Positions 1 to 11,811 of a DNA stretch of 42,561 nt are shown here, piece after piece; position 1 is the stretch's first letter; every line of letters starts with the position of its first letter. Both the position numbers and the translations under genes were made by a program. The notes under the pieces were generated by a model. The model worked only from the letters and a program-made list of their open reading frames with translations. It searched no databases and was not told the DNA's origin. The DNA comes from Sperchopsis tessellata (lineage: Eukaryota; Arthropoda; Insecta; Coleoptera; Hydrophilidae). The DNA lies in NCBI GenBank assembly GCA_033557685.1, contig JAWQRN010000066.1, positions 1 to 42,561 of the forward strand, given 5' to 3'.

Positions 1-90
1 CGCCTTGAAAATGTCCCTTGCAACAGTGGACGAAACGTCGGCACTTGTCAGAGCTTCTACACGGTTTCTACCCGGAATCAACATTCATAC
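1..90 (+). repeat. Foldback-element fragment cut by the window edge
   Basis: These 90 bases match, with few changes, one arm of the palindromic element at 17821-18061. The shared order is CGCCTTGAAAATGTCCCTTG, then CAACAG, the CGAAACGTCGGCACTT block, CTACACGGTTTC, and CAACATTCATAC. This copy keeps the TGGACGAAACGTCGG block that is deleted from the right arm of the other copy. The partner arm would lie before base 1. Similarity stops sharply at base 90, the outer arm end. It is non-coding. I do not know a family name. Confidence 0.8.
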
Positions 91-1468
91 ATAATACTTT
101 GAAATTTTTCAGGCAAATTTCCTATGCCATGAACATTAAAAAAACTCTAAATAGGTCACTCAAAACTACATTAGAAAATAAATATAAATTTTAGTTTTTA
201 TATTCATTTTTTAAATTTTACGACATGGGTTATGAAAAACGACTGTTACTTTTTTCTCCAACCAGCTAGAACAATGATTGTTTTACAGATTTTTCCTTAA
301 GCTATGACTTATTTGAAAATATAAAGGTATTAGTGGTTTTATTTGTACTTATATTTTAAAACACAGTTTTTCTTAAAGTATTAATTAAAACCGAAAAGTG
401 ATTAAAATATATCTTATATCTTTACAAAACAAGCTACTAGAAGAGTTTGCTGTTTGTGGAAGCTTAACATACATAAGTGCTGTAGTTCTTTGACAATATT
501 AATTAGATTTTTGAAGTTTACTTGTTATTTTCGAAAACAAATTTAAAAGTAAAAGCTGTTGAGCGGGTTGAATTTGAAACGATAACAAAATAGTTTGTTA
601 CTTTTATTTTTGGATCTAACCCTATTTACAATTTATGAGTAAGTATTAGACAAATTACAGATAGCATACATACATAATTATTTTGGTTTTGCAGAATTCA
701 ATTTGTAGATACTGCATGAGAGGATTTCCAATATACAAACTGGGACCAATACAAATCACTTTCTCCTCTGCAACATATATGAAATATATTTTCTAGTTAT
801 TATAAAGCAACCACCACCATAACGTCTCATTTCACAAGGATTTGAAATGCAATGAGTTTCCATGAAGTTGGATCGCTCTATAATTGTACATTTCGGGTCA
901 ATAATCTTTAGATCTCAACCAATCCACATTATTTGATAGTGCCTTTGAAAATGGTTAGCATAATACATCTAAAATATTCATTGACCTGGTAAAAAATCAC
1001 CTACACAATAATATGCTTCTCATAGGGGATTTTCGTATGTCGTATCCCGTGAATGGCCTAAATGAAGATGTGGCTGCAGGATAATTTCCGTTCTACCTAT
1101 TGTATATGAGAAATATACAAATAAATCCACAGTAGGTACAGGTACTGACCAGACAACCCAATCCCGTTAGTTCACTGCGAAGTGAGGTGGGACTTAGCGT
1201 CATGTAGTTGTTGAAGACGTCCAACTGCTAATGAAGCTTGAATGGAGGTTATCTCTATTTTTTTCCAGTTAATGATAACTCCATTTTGGCATTTTTGGAT
1301 TAGGTACAGTATTGGACTAAAAATCATGTGAAGTACGTTCTGTCAGACTTATATAAGTCTATAATAAGTCTCACAAGTCTTATGACTAGGCTATAGTTCT
1401 AGCGGAATTTACTTTGCTTAAATGTATTTACATTGATTTGGTTATAAGCTGATCATATGACACCCCAA

Positions 1469-1470
<2 letters not shown>
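91..1470. other. AT-rich stretch with no recognisable gene
   Basis: Stops are dense in all frames and no transposase or RT motif was recognised. Bases 1020-1260 are somewhat less AT-rich but have no open frame of note. Bases 1354-1386 carry three AAGTCT copies. Confidence 0.5.

Positions 1471-1511
<41 letters not shown>
1471..1511. repeat. (AT)n microsatellite
   Basis: Uninterrupted AT dinucleotide run of about 20 units. Length is likely to vary between individuals and assemblies. Confidence 0.95.
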
Positions 1512-1512
<1 letters not shown>

Positions 1513-2369
1513 GTAGAGTAACTAATCTACTAAGTACACGTGCAAAATTTGGTTTACATCAAATAATTGCTTGGTACGTCCAAAAGGTCTTGAATTAAGG
1601 CAGCATGTGGCTTCATAATAATTTTCATTTCACAAAAAATTACGTAATCGGGGCCAATCCATGAGGGAAAAATAAGAAGAAAAAAAGGTCATATTGTCTG
1701 AAGCTCAAGACAGATTGCATTGCAAGCAAATGAGCATTCTAACAATAGCAATATTATGATCACTATACTATCTGACATAGATGTTGACAGATGGAGACTA
1801 CTTACCCATGCCAGCCATCGATGAACAAGGATTAACTAAATGATACTTAAACCGCCAGCATTCTTTGTAGTCTGAGATCATGTGGCGTTTCCGATGGAAA
1901 CAAATGTTGGCAGAACTCGTCAAATATCACAGACAGAATAAAAGTATGAAAATCTCGTTAACCTGAAAAGCCAAAAAACGAAATTTAGCGTATTCTTTAT
2001 GGCTTTATATTTTGAAACAAGGAAACAACTTTCATTCAAGAATAACAAGAAAAGAATCAGTTAGAAAAACGCTTTGAGCACGTGAACCAGGATTTAAAAA
2101 TATTGGGGTTGTGTGATCTTCAGCTACAAACTCTTCGTCAAGCAAGTTTGACGGAAGACAGTGAAAAGTATACTTTTGAAGGCCTTCCAGTTGCACTTAG
2201 CTGCTGAAACATACAGAAAGATAAACATCAGAACCTCGTGGATTGAGCCCTATCGGCAACAAACTAGAAGGTTGCAAGAAGCTTAACATTTTTATTTTCG
2301 ATAAAACCAAACGCTGATGTGAAAGATTCTAGCGCTGTTCAAAAATACTTATACTAATATATCTTGCTA
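1512..2369. other. No recognised gene; possible upstream remnant of the 2370-2905 element
   Basis: Between about 2060 and 2200 a plus-strand frame reads for some 45 codons in a coding-like way (for example HVNQDLKILGLCDLQLQTL) before a stop. It may be an earlier part of the decayed element that follows, but I do not recognise the family. The rest is low-complexity and stop-rich. Confidence 0.3.
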
Positions 2370-2905
2370 TAGCAACAAGTGGTGAGTGTCAAATGAGTTT
2401 ATCGAAAAGGAATCCAAGCAGACTTAATAACTGCTAACCGTCATCTGCGCCTGTATGTTGGAAGAGACACCCCTTCAGATAATCTTCTAGCTCTTATGGA
2501 AAACATTATAAATGTCTACGTCCCAAAATGGTTTTAAGATTATTTTACAAATCATTCACACCTCGCGATACCTTGATGATTAACTGAAACGTGTCTTAGG
2601 GCCTACTATTCAGAGGATCGACGATTGGCCATGAGTACAAACGAGTGGAAATATGATGATAAATTAATGTAACAGACCAGATGCGAAGAATCAGTTTCTT
2701 CAAAATTTATCATCTGAACTTTGACGTATAAGACTACACAGACCAAATATAATGATAATTTTGAATCTAATGAGATCCTTAAAGATACTGTTATGACTAC
2801 GTTGAAAGATGGGAAAGTGGATGAAAAAGAGTGAAATTGATCACTGGAACACCAGTCGTAAGTTTTGTTGGAGTTAAGAGAGATGGGTTAAATCGCGCCA
2901 GGAAA
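2370..2905 (+). pseudogene. Decayed copy of an unnamed repetitive arthropod protein family
   Basis: A plus-strand frame reads TANRHLRLYVGRDTPSDNLL and then ALMENIINVYVPKWF before a stop at about 2537. In-frame blocks resume near 2690-2740, where IYHLNFDV is followed by a stop and then DYTDQI, and near 2870-2900 with GVKRDGLNRARKYF. The block order (an RxLRLY block, a VYxPxWF block, an LNF/DYTDxI block and an RDGxxRAR block) is what I recall from a multi-copy protein family in insect and spider genomes without a settled name. That assignment is from memory and is not certain. Several stops and frame changes make it non-functional. No terminal repeats were found, so element type is undetermined. 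It could instead be the remnant of a duplicated host gene. Confidence 0.4.
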
Positions 2906-4984
2906 TATTTTAATATCTACAACAGTTTCAATCAAATATGGAGCTCGGTTAGAACTCACCTTGCAGCTACCTCTTCTTAGTGATTTCTAATAATACTTGT
3001 GAAAATTTCCTTTTCGACGAGGTATCTTTTTTGAAAAGATACATTAGCAACAAATATTTAATATTTATATTCAGCAAAAGCCAAACCCAATAAAATGGTC
3101 GTATGATGTCGAGTCGATGGATATGCCTCACACCAATATTTTGTAAAATGGAAAAATTAAATACGTATTGAGTGTGAAATTTAACAACCAAATCGTGTGA
3201 AAATTGCAATGAAATATTGTAGTCTTTTAGAATAATTCACTCAAATGAAAAATAAGAACATGAAATTTGTCCTCAACAATGATTTTTATTCATGTTTATA
3301 TATTACAAACATTTGTATTCTTCGATGTTAATTTATTTTTATTGTTTAATGTTAAGGCATCATTTGACATAGTTTCAACTTTACTAAACACTATCATTAA
3401 ATATGTGAACATAATTTGTCTAGGCTTTTGAAATAATTCTCAATATGTATACTTACAATGAATAATTATTTTGTTATTAAGTTCATATCAAAGGTATTTC
3501 ATTATTTATATTTCGTTGAAATGAAAACATGACAAATACAATTATATGTATGTAATTCAGACTCATAATATTTGGAATTAACAACCGATGTTAATAAAAT
3601 TATTATTATTATTAAATTCAATTTATACAATTTTTAACAAGTGCGAAAGTGAATATTGTCAATTTGCAACGCTTGCAGTTTCGTTTCACATAACAAAAGC
3701 ACTTAGAAACATTTTAACAAATAAAGAGACAAAGGAGAGAATAAATAGAAAGCAAGTGAGAGTAAAGATATTTATTTTAGTTTATTGTAAGTAATAAACA
3801 AAGGTGGCGAGGTCTCGATCAAGTCAATAGTTAACAATATAATACGGATGGAGTATTGTGCGGAGATAGGTTGGTCTTTTTTCTACTTTAGAAAGCAGCA
3901 ATAGTGGTGTATAATCAATTCGATGTTCATTCAAATATTATTTATCACTAGAGGTTGACACTTCAGGAAATGGGGTCATCGTTAATATTAAACCAGCTGT
4001 GCCACTTCCATTTTTCTTCGTATATACAAAAAAATAGAACGAATTGAACTACTTTTGCGTATTAAATATTGTCCTATTAATAGTCAATAGTATTTTATGA
4101 CTTCACAGATCTGTCACAAATAAATTCAATTATAATACCAGGTGTAAATACAAAACATAAATCTTTAGCATATAGACCAAGTAAGTTACATTCATGTGGG
4201 TTTAAAATGTCCCTGATCTTCAAAACATTTTAAATATGGATGGAACTGTGTTATTAAATATTTTATGTATTTGACATCATCTTAGTTAATTGAATTATAT
4301 CGTTAAAATTTATTTTTGTGATACAAAAATTCTATGTATAAATTATTCCTAGTTTTCCCATACCAAATTTGCTGTAAACAACGGAAAATGTTTTCAAATT
4401 GGTAGTCCTCAGCGGCATGTATGCTTCGTTTTTATAATTTGTTTGTTCACCCATTACCAAACGATTTATAGGAGTACATTTTGCAGAAAGTATAACTTTC
4501 GGGTGTTACGTTAAGTTATTTTCGACAGTCCTCATGCTAAAGTTATATCTGCACACATATAACTTTTTAATTTGTGGTTGAACAAAACAATGTTCTTTAT
4601 AAAAATGGTTTGGCTTTGAAACCTTACACTTGCACCAAATAAGCTACTGAAGGTCAGTCCTTCTGATATGGGGTCATTGTATTATTGGGCTATGTCACTT
4701 GTTATGTGTATCTTCATTTGACTGATTGTTATGTGGCTCAGCCCGTACGACAGAGTAGCATCTGCACTGTCATATGAAATATTTCACAAGAGGCTGACTG
4801 TTTGCAAGGATAACTCAAACAATGTTGCTTAAAGTTTATTATTTGTACTTTGATGTATTTCTTTCGTTTTATAAGTAATGCCACACATTTAGCGGGAGAC
4901 CACGGTTGCTTTTTGCTTCTTACGCGTGTACGGTACGCTATTGATCCTTACCATCAGTCCATACTAGTGGTAGGAAAAAAAAAA
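2906..4984. other. AT-rich sequence without recognisable genes
   Basis: Only short chance open frames occur, such as 2967-3209 on minus and 3588-3794 on plus, both AT-driven in composition. A minus-strand AAG|GTGAGT donor-like site lies at 2955-2961 but no matching exon was found. Bases 4640-4800 are less AT-rich and unexplained. Confidence 0.4.
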
Positions 4985-5213
4985 TAGCACAGCCGTTCAT
5001 TTAACTGTTTCATAAAAACAGTTATAATATAAAACATTTTCTCTGAATAACCCGTTTTCAAATAACAAGAAACACTTAACGCTATAAGATAGTGGAGAGC
5101 AAAAAAAGGGAACCGTTCTTTAACGAGTTTCTTAAAAATAACAATTATAACATAAAACAGTTTCTCTAAAGAACCCGTTTTAAAAGAAAAGGAAACACTT
5201 AGCGCTATTAGAA
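4985..5213. repeat. Two-copy diverged tandem repeat, period about 120 bp
   Basis: The segment starting at CCGTTC (4993) recurs at 5113. Both copies run in the same order through a TTTCTTAAAAA-like block, ATAAAACA, TTTCTCT, AACCCGTTTT and AACACTTARCGCTAT. The offset drifts from 120 to 123 bp because of small indels. Bases before the first copy (4895-4950) look like unrelated unique sequence. It is probably an old segmental or transposon-internal duplication. Confidence 0.75.
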
Positions 5214-5895
5214 CTGAAATTGTGAAAATAAAATAATTTCAAAACAACTGCAAACGGTTTAGTCATGCAATCAAGCAGTTTGAAATCATTTTCGTGTTAA
5301 CACAACACAAATTGGAACTGTAACTTTCCAAAAGCTTTTTGTCTTTTAGTCAAATAATTTTATTTCACATGAATAAAAAAAACGACTATTTAATTAGCCA
5401 TTTTCCGAACATCTATTTAGTCGTTCTATTAGCCAATAATTTTTTTAATAATCAGTACGAAATATGATAACATCGGACTTCTGATTAATCTCTTCTTGCT
5501 CTTAGATATGCAACTTACTAAATTCTCTTAAATTGATTATATGTAAAGAATTAAAGAGGATAGTGCCTGTAAACTTAGATTAATAAAATGTACGCATATA
5601 GCTAAATATGAAATATCGAGGATTGTACACGTAACGGTGAAAAACTTAACAGCCAAGATGTACATGTGCATTAGCTATAAAAATAACGTGAGTTTAATTT
5701 GTATTGCAGTTTAAATACTTTGTGCTCGATCAAACAAAAATGTATTTCAAATTCTCTAGACCAAACTTACATATTTATTTTTTAGTTAGAACATCAATTA
5801 AACATAAAATAAGAAACCTTTCTCGCTATACCCCAATAGCATCTATATAGATAAGCTAGTTTTGTAAATGCAACAGATTAAAATTATTTGTCTAA
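5214..5895. other. AT-rich sequence without recognisable genes
   Basis: Nothing beyond short open frames is seen. The RT remnant begins at its right border without a detectable boundary sequence. Confidence 0.5.
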
Positions 5896-6905
5896 ATTGA
5901 CAGCCTATCTTGATGCATGTTTTATTGATTATAAAAAGGCATTCCACACAGTGCGACACTATAAAATGATAGAAGGTCTAAAAACATAGGAATAGATGAC
6001 AAAGACCTTAGAGTCATAGCGAATTTATATTGGCAACAAACAACCTCTGTCAAACTGGGAGAACCGAATATAGAAGATATTAAAATCCTAAGAGGGGTTA
6101 AACAGTGTTGTTTACTTTCCCCTCTAATTTTCAATATCTATTGAGAGCATATTTTCAGAGAAGCTCTAGATGGTACACATTGTGGAATCTTGTTGAATGG
6201 AGAAAGACTAAATAATTTCAGATTCGCTGACGACACGGTCATATTCGAGGACAGCATGGACAATCGGCTTCTGATGTCCAGAACATATGAAAGCAGTAAA
6301 GGGTATGGTCTTGACATTAACATCAGTAAGACTAAATGTATGGTCATTAGTAAAAACAATATCGCAAAATGCTACCTCCAAATAAACAAGCAAAGAATAG
6401 AAAGTGTTCACAGGTACATGTATCTAGGCACCACATTCAATGATAAGTGGGATCATTCGCAGGGGATCAAGGTACGTATTGAAAAGGCCAGATCTGTATT
6501 TAACATCATGCGTAAGATTTTTAAGTCATTATATGACATAGAAACGAAGTTTAGATTTCTAAGATGGTATGTGTTCTCGGTTTTACTGTTAGATGGATCA
6601 TGGGCCCTGACGGAGGCTACAGGTAAAAAGTTGGAGGCCTTTGAGATGTGACTCTAACGCATGATGTTGAGGAAGTGTCACGAATGAGGCAATTCTCCAA
6701 AGATTGGCAAACGCAGAGAAATGTTAATCACAATGAAAGTACGTAAACTCCTGCAGTCTATATTACAAGAAAAATTCCTTGGTAAAAGAAGCGTGGATGG
6801 GAGAAGAATCTCATGGCTCAAAAACCTTAGAAACTGGTTTTCCATGCCAACATTCGGAACGAATAGGAACCATAAGAAGAAGAAGAAGCTCTGGTTACAC
6901 TGATA
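5896..6905 (+). pseudogene. RTE-like non-LTR retrotransposon RT, 5'-truncated and mutated
   Basis: This is the 3' part of an endonuclease/RT open reading frame. The order of blocks is AYLDACFIDYKKAFHTV (RT palm, about 5903), then a frame change, then GIDDKDLRVIANLYWQQ, then GVKQCCLLSPLIFNIY, where RT consensus has a QGC..SP block. The catalytic FADDTVIF follows at 6223-6246 with both aspartates intact. After FADD come SSKGYGLDINISKTKCMVIS and YLGTTFNDKWD, typical thumb blocks. Bases 6190-6651 are open for 153 codons. The C-terminus resumes at about 6700 with LLQSILQEKFLGKRS and RRISWLKNLRNWF, family-typical, but an internal stretch is missing between the two parts. The endonuclease and N-terminal RT are absent, as expected for a 5'-truncated insertion. 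Stops near 5980, 6142 and 6648 make it dead. Confidence 0.85.
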
Positions 6906-7049
6906 CGGAATCATTCATTAATAAAGATTCATAGTCAGAAATGAATAGTTATCCTTTAATATCTCGTCTCATTTGAGCAAATCAAAAACAAAGGGTTTGA
7001 ACGTACTAGTTAACCCACAGTAGAAACAACAATTTAAAAACCAGAATAT

Positions 7050-8060
7050 TACAATATATTATTCAACATATTCTCCTCTAACTGTAACAAATTTATTAAG
7101 CAATCCTGCATAGCCTGGAAACCTTTCAGAAAATAATGATCTTTCTGTTCTGCAAACAGCTGCTATTACCTCTTCATTGGAAGAAAATTTACGACATTTT
7201 AAACTTTTTTCATTAGAGAGACGAGATGAGAGTCCGAGGGAGCCAGATCTGGTGAATAAACGACATGTCCAAGTAATTCAACTCTTTAGATCATGAATTG
7301 TATTCATCGCAATGAGTGATTTGAGTACAGGCGCGTTGTCCTGTAAACACAAGAACCTTTGGAAAGTTTTCCGTGTCAGTTTTCCACAAATTTTGCTCAA
7401 GAGTTGTAAATAATATGGAGTAATATTGTCCAGTTACTGTTGTACCCTTGCCATTTCAAAAAACTTTTCTAGCAGTGTTTTGAATACGAAACTTCTTAGA
7501 CCGTGGAGAACCAGAGGGACCATTCAATCGTCAGCTATTTCATTTCTGGCACACAGAAATTAACTCATGTTTCATCTATCGATCAAGGATTTAGTATCGC
7601 TTAAAAAACGGGCACAGATGAAGCGCGGTGCTTCCACTTGCTTGCTTTTAATCAGCAGTTAGGCATTTTTGGATCAATTTTGTAGATATATTTTTTAGAT
7701 TATGAAAGAGGAATACTTGTTTAAGAAATTAATTTTATTAGACTAACTAAAATGCAGACCTTGCTCGTACAAAATATTAATAGTTACTTCTTCATATCTA
7801 AATCAAACCGAACTTTGTGATGAACACATTCATATGAAATCTTTAATGTTTCGAATATTAGTTTTAACCCAATTCGATGGTCCAGATGTTGTGATCTACA
7901 TCGATATTGTCAGGGGGAGTCAGAAATCGGTCTTCACGGTCTCGTCAGAGCCAACAGCGGAAAATTTACCTGTCTTGAAACATGTAAGCCAATTTTTTTA
8001 GTAGCATATGAAGGGCATTGATCACCAAGTACATGAAACATAATTTCGTAAATTTACTTA
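7050..8060 (-). pseudogene. mariner-family transposase pseudogene
   Basis: Reading the minus strand from about 8060 downwards, an N-terminal helix-turn-helix region is recognisable by ISYECVHHKVRFDLDMKKL (near 7830-7770). LIQKCLTAD precedes a stop (near 7680), then comes a DET-stop-VNF block with the first catalytic aspartate (7574-7576). QDNAP (second aspartate, codon 7338-7340) and YSPDLAPSD follow, the last ending in the third aspartate (7232-7234). Next is SLKCRKFSSNEEVIAAV, typical of mariner C-termini. The spacing of the last two aspartates fits the DD34D mariner class, although several frameshifts intervene. The order and number of blocks show a nearly full-length but inactivated coding region. 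Terminal inverted repeats were not identified with confidence. Confidence 0.75.
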
Positions 8061-9229
8061 CCTCTTAACCCTTCTAATACAAGTACTTAATGATTACCGG
8101 ATACTCCAATTTATCAATTATCGCAATGTTTTTTCTCTTTGAATTTTTATCAAACTGCAATGCTTTTTGGAGTGAAATTTCACAGTAACATATCAAATAA
8201 GTCATTGTTGATTACTATGGTAACAGAAATTCCATTTGTGTATGAAACAATGCCTAGGCTAACTAGATATTAAAGCCCCTCGTATAATAAACAAAGGATT
8301 CTCTATTAATAGGGACACGCATCAAAAACTGTACTGATCATTTGGTAGCCCATTTCTGATTATGGAAGTAAATTAGGCCTGATTACTCATCTAGTCGACC
8401 AACACACAAACTCGCGGTGGCTATTAGGGCCACTGTCATTAGTTCCATTAACCAATGTAATTTCAGCTGGCTCAAACGACGTTTTGTCGCGAGGCGAAAA
8501 TAATTTTAATTTGCACCAAGGTGATGGAAATTGTTCGTATGTCGGCATCGTGAACCAGATGTGGGCTTCACAAACCGTAAATAATCCCAACGTCTCACGT
8601 GCTACGCAATAAGTGTACAATATTTGGGTAAAGTTCATCTAAAAATAAGGTCGCACGTAGCCAGTGCAGTCAGTGTATTCCACCTTTGTCTGTGATCCTA
8701 TACAGACACTCACATGTTGGAAACACTCCCAGCCATATTGCCAGCGTTTGAATCGCTTTTCAGAAGTCATAACAATATTTATCAGTCGAATTAAAAGGGG
8801 TGATCGGCCTCTGACATAGCCCGCTTACTTTTGTATTGTAGATTTTACCTTCAAAACAACATTCTAGCAGAAATTGGACATACATTACATATTTTCATAA
8901 TAGTTTACCATACCTAATGAGTATCTTGCTTTTCTAATGGAAATTATTTTACTAATCTAATAATGACCTTCTCGTAGTAATCATCAAGATACATTTTAAT
9001 CGTTAAATTGTCAGTGTCCTTAAAGAACCGGCTTCTTTTTGTACTGATGATTGTTAACTCGTTTAACGCAATTGCAGCAATAGAGAAAATTTTGTTGGTG
9101 GGTCAGAATCAAATTAAACATTAAGTCGCAGGTTAAATATTTGAACTGTGTAATTTCAAAAATAATCAATCTATAGTAGCAAAAAAACACAATCAAAATT
9201 TAATTGTGTAATTATATTTAAAATTAGTG
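8061..9229. other. Unassigned; includes an 83-codon minus-strand frame at 8387-8638
   Basis: Bases 8387-8638 are less AT-rich and hold a minus-strand frame of 83 codons from an ATG. It is preceded on its strand by TTATTTTTAG, an acceptor-like sequence. The product, ending EITLVNGTNDSGPNSHREF and a few more residues, is not recognised, and no convincing donor ends it. It may be an exon, a transposon piece or chance. The rest is AT-rich and featureless. Confidence 0.25.
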
Positions 9230-10960
9230 CGAAATTTGCTGCTGCTTTTGAGATGATATTTTTTCAGAATCTCACACATACGCCAGTCATTTACATTTCG
9301 AGACGGTTTCTTTCCGACGATTTTAAGTAATTCATTGAGGAAAATAGTTGTTCACAGAAATAAGTCGATCCGAACATTGTTAATATAACATTCGCTAATT
9401 TTTTCATGCAAATAAATGCATTGCAAAATAAAATCCACTCTTGTGTAACATTTTCAATTTTTTCTTCTGCTGGGTTGTCAAACTCATTTGCTTCTAATGT
9501 TGTAATTCATGCTTGTCTCCATAAAAAGTTCTTCTATTTCCAGAATATTCATATTCAACCAATTGAAGAAGCTTCACTCCTAATTTTCAAATTCAACTTT
9601 ATGAGGAGACAGTAAATTGTGAACTGGTTTTTAATTGTTTAAATTTTTCTAAAAAAAGCTTCTTCTATTTCTTCAATAGTTGATATCAATATTATTCTTA
9701 AAATTAGCCGTAATTTCAAAATGTTTAAGAAAACATGCAAAATATTTCATAGGTTTCTTATTCAAATCATTTATAAGCATGTCCAATTTTGACAAGAATG
9801 ATTTAATGTTTCCATACATAGTTAATGCATTTTGTCCAAATCCTTGAAGTTTCTGATTAAGTTCATTAAAATGTTGTGTTATATCACATAAGAACATTTA
9901 ACCATTGCAGATTTGTCAGTTCAGGGTAATTTACGACCTTTTCATGTAGACAGAGAGTCTTACTTCATCATGGATGCTAACGAACCAATTTAAAACTAGA
10001 CCGCGGCAAAACAATCTAACGTTGTTGTACATTAGAAGCACTGAATACTACGAATCAATTTCGCATTAATAATTTAGCAAATTCACGCTTATTAAGAGCT
10101 CATGCAGATATAATATTGACAATATTTGTAACAACTAACATCACTTTTGAAAATAATTTTAATCTTTTTCTTCCACATAGTCCTTCCTAATGAATAGGGC
10201 AGTGAAATTCAACTAATGGACGTCCAATGCATTGTTGGAGTTCTTTAACAATTCCAACATTTTTGCCAACTATGCTTGGAGCACCAACAGTAGCTACACA
10301 AACAATCTTCTTTAAATCAATGTTCATTTTTGCTAATTCTTCTGTAAATTCCCTCATAATATCTACACCGGTAGTTTTTCCCGTTAAATTAAATAATTTG
10401 ACTAATTCTTCTACTGTAACATTTGCAGATTTATATCTATGTAAATGTTAATTTGTAGATTTGTATCTAGAAATAATTGCAAGTTTTGTTAGTACCTTCA
10501 TCCAAAGAACCCGAATAAGTTTCAGCGCTTTTTAAATAACACATTAATTGGATAGAAATATTTTCGTACATATATATATTATTCGATCTTTTACTGTATA
10601 GAGAATAATTGGCAATTAATTTATTCTTTTTATAATACGATCTTTTTTGTTAAAATCGGAAAACAACGAATCGCTGCATTCCTAAAAACAGCTTCTTTTA
10701 AAAAATGACCAATGTAATAGTATTTTTAGGCTGCGTATTTATTAAAGTATTCTATCTTTCCTTCATCCATCAATGAAACAAGATTTTTGTGCAGTATCAA
10801 ATGTCATTTTACATTATAACTCCGAGTTGTGACGTTTTCATTGCACACAATGCAACGTATTTTCTTATCTTTTTCAATTAATCCAAATTTGAAAAACCAT
10901 TCTTCATGATACTTAGTCTTGCTGATTGTTTTATTCGGCTTATATTTATTGGCATTTAAT
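9230..10960 (-). pseudogene. hAT-superfamily transposase pseudogene with BED finger
   Basis: All parts of a BED-type hAT transposase occur in order on the minus strand. Near 10940-10790 is a BED zinc finger: KYHEEWFFKFGLI, CIVCNENVTTRSYN, then a stop, then HLILHKN, which supplies the C-x2-C and H pairs. Near 10450-10190 are TGVDIMREF, VGAPSIVGKNVGIVKELQQC and LVEFHCPIH, the central catalytic-domain blocks. Near 10140-9900 are VVTNIVNIISA, ALNKREFAKLLMRN and PELTNLQW. At 9897-9673 is a helical block (DITQHFNELNQKLQGFGQN), and near 9400-9270 the C-terminal dimerisation region, FGSTYFCEQLFSSMNYLKSS. These blocks resemble hAT proteins related to domesticated ZBED5/SCAND3/FAM200-type genes. Many stops and frameshifts break the frame. 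Ends and 8-bp target duplications were not resolved. Confidence 0.8.
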
Positions 10961-11038
10961 ATCTTTAACTAAGTATAAAGAAATGTAAACATTTTAAGTT
11001 TAATAAGTTAGATACCAACTGAGAACAACAAAGTGGTA

Positions 11039-11184
11039 AATAATAACAATTAAAAAGACTCAGGAATAATAACCACATGTACTTTTATCAAATGACACAA
11101 TTCTTTAATATTAATAATAACAACTAAGACTCAAAAATAACAATTTCAAAGCACTTTTATGTAAAGACACAATTCTATAATATT
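11039..11184. repeat. Two-copy tandem repeat, period about 74 bp
   Basis: AATAATAACAA at 11039 recurs at 11113. Each copy continues through a short AAGACTC block, an AATAA run, a CACTTTTAT or TACTTTTAT block and GACACAATTCTWTAATATT. It sits just upstream, in transcriptional terms, of the minus-strand hAT remnant and may be part of its terminal region. Confidence 0.65.
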
Positions 11185-11578
11185 TTGAGGTTAAGATTTT
11201 TGACAGGAAATTTCCCCGATGTTATTGCGCTCTGTCAGATATCACTCGTAACATTATTTTATGTTCGGTGCTGATAAGATTTTATTTTTGTGTTTTGTAG
11301 ATTTTTTTTAAAATTTACAAAACTTTAGTTTCACTTTCTGGAACATTCACGAGGATAACTTAAAATTGTCTCGCAGGAAACGGGTTCGCCATTATCACTA
11401 CTTTCGTTGGCCATTTGGCATATAATACTATGCTAATATCGTCAAATACCAAAATATTGTTACGACTGATATTCAACAAGTTAATACACCGGTTCCGTCT
11501 GTAAAAGAACCCTTGTTCGAATTCGGGGTCGCAGCAGACCGATAATATAACCAGTTTTGAGATTTATTTAGATATTAG

Positions 11579-11586
11579 TATATAAG
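11579..11586 (+). promoter_or_regulatory. TATA-like box within the possible LTR
   Basis: TATATAAG lies about 120 bp into the candidate LTR. It would fit a promoter at the U3/R border. In AT-rich DNA such a match is also expected by chance. Confidence 0.25.
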
Positions 11587-11617
11587 TCTGGTATTTTCTG
11601 GGGCTGCTTCCAGCTGC

Positions 11618-11634
11618 TGTGTGTGTGTGTGTGT
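11618..11634. repeat. Short (GT)n microsatellite
   Basis: About eight GT units inside the candidate LTR. Confidence 0.9.
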
Positions 11635-11811
11635 ACAATACACTACAAAATTCTGTAAATAATAATATAATTAACAAAGCCATCTCACCCTTTCGTAAAT
11701 CTCACAAAATGTTTGAATTCGTCACACATGGGCCAGCCCAATTCATTCAAAATCCGACGTCGCATACATAACCAGTTGAGACAAAAACATCTGGGGCAAT
11801 GATGCGTAACA

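Larger units (their letters stand above)
11458..11811. mobile_element. Possible solo LTR, 354 bp
   Basis: The segment starts TGTTACG and ends CGTAACA, a perfect 7-bp inverted terminal pair that also satisfies the TG...CA rule of LTRs. Similarity weakly continues inward (ACTGAT against CATCAT). It is less AT-rich than its surroundings, has a TATA-like box at 11579-11586, and has a length normal for an insect Gypsy-type LTR. Against this, no matching 4-6 bp target duplication is visible (AATAT before, AACCC after), and no primer-binding site, polypurine tract or second LTR was found. Confidence 0.35.

Noticed and set aside
2967..3209. 80-codon minus-strand frame next to an AAG|GTGAGT donor-like site
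   Set aside because: The frame has a stop before the donor, AT-driven composition and no recognisable motif.
10227..10451. 74-codon plus-strand frame
   Set aside because: Antisense of the hAT catalytic-domain block, which is clearly recognisable on the minus strand.
11490..11545. GTTCGAATTC resembling a tRNA T-loop/B box
   Set aside because: No matching acceptor stem, anticodon arm or A box upstream; the T stem has mismatches.
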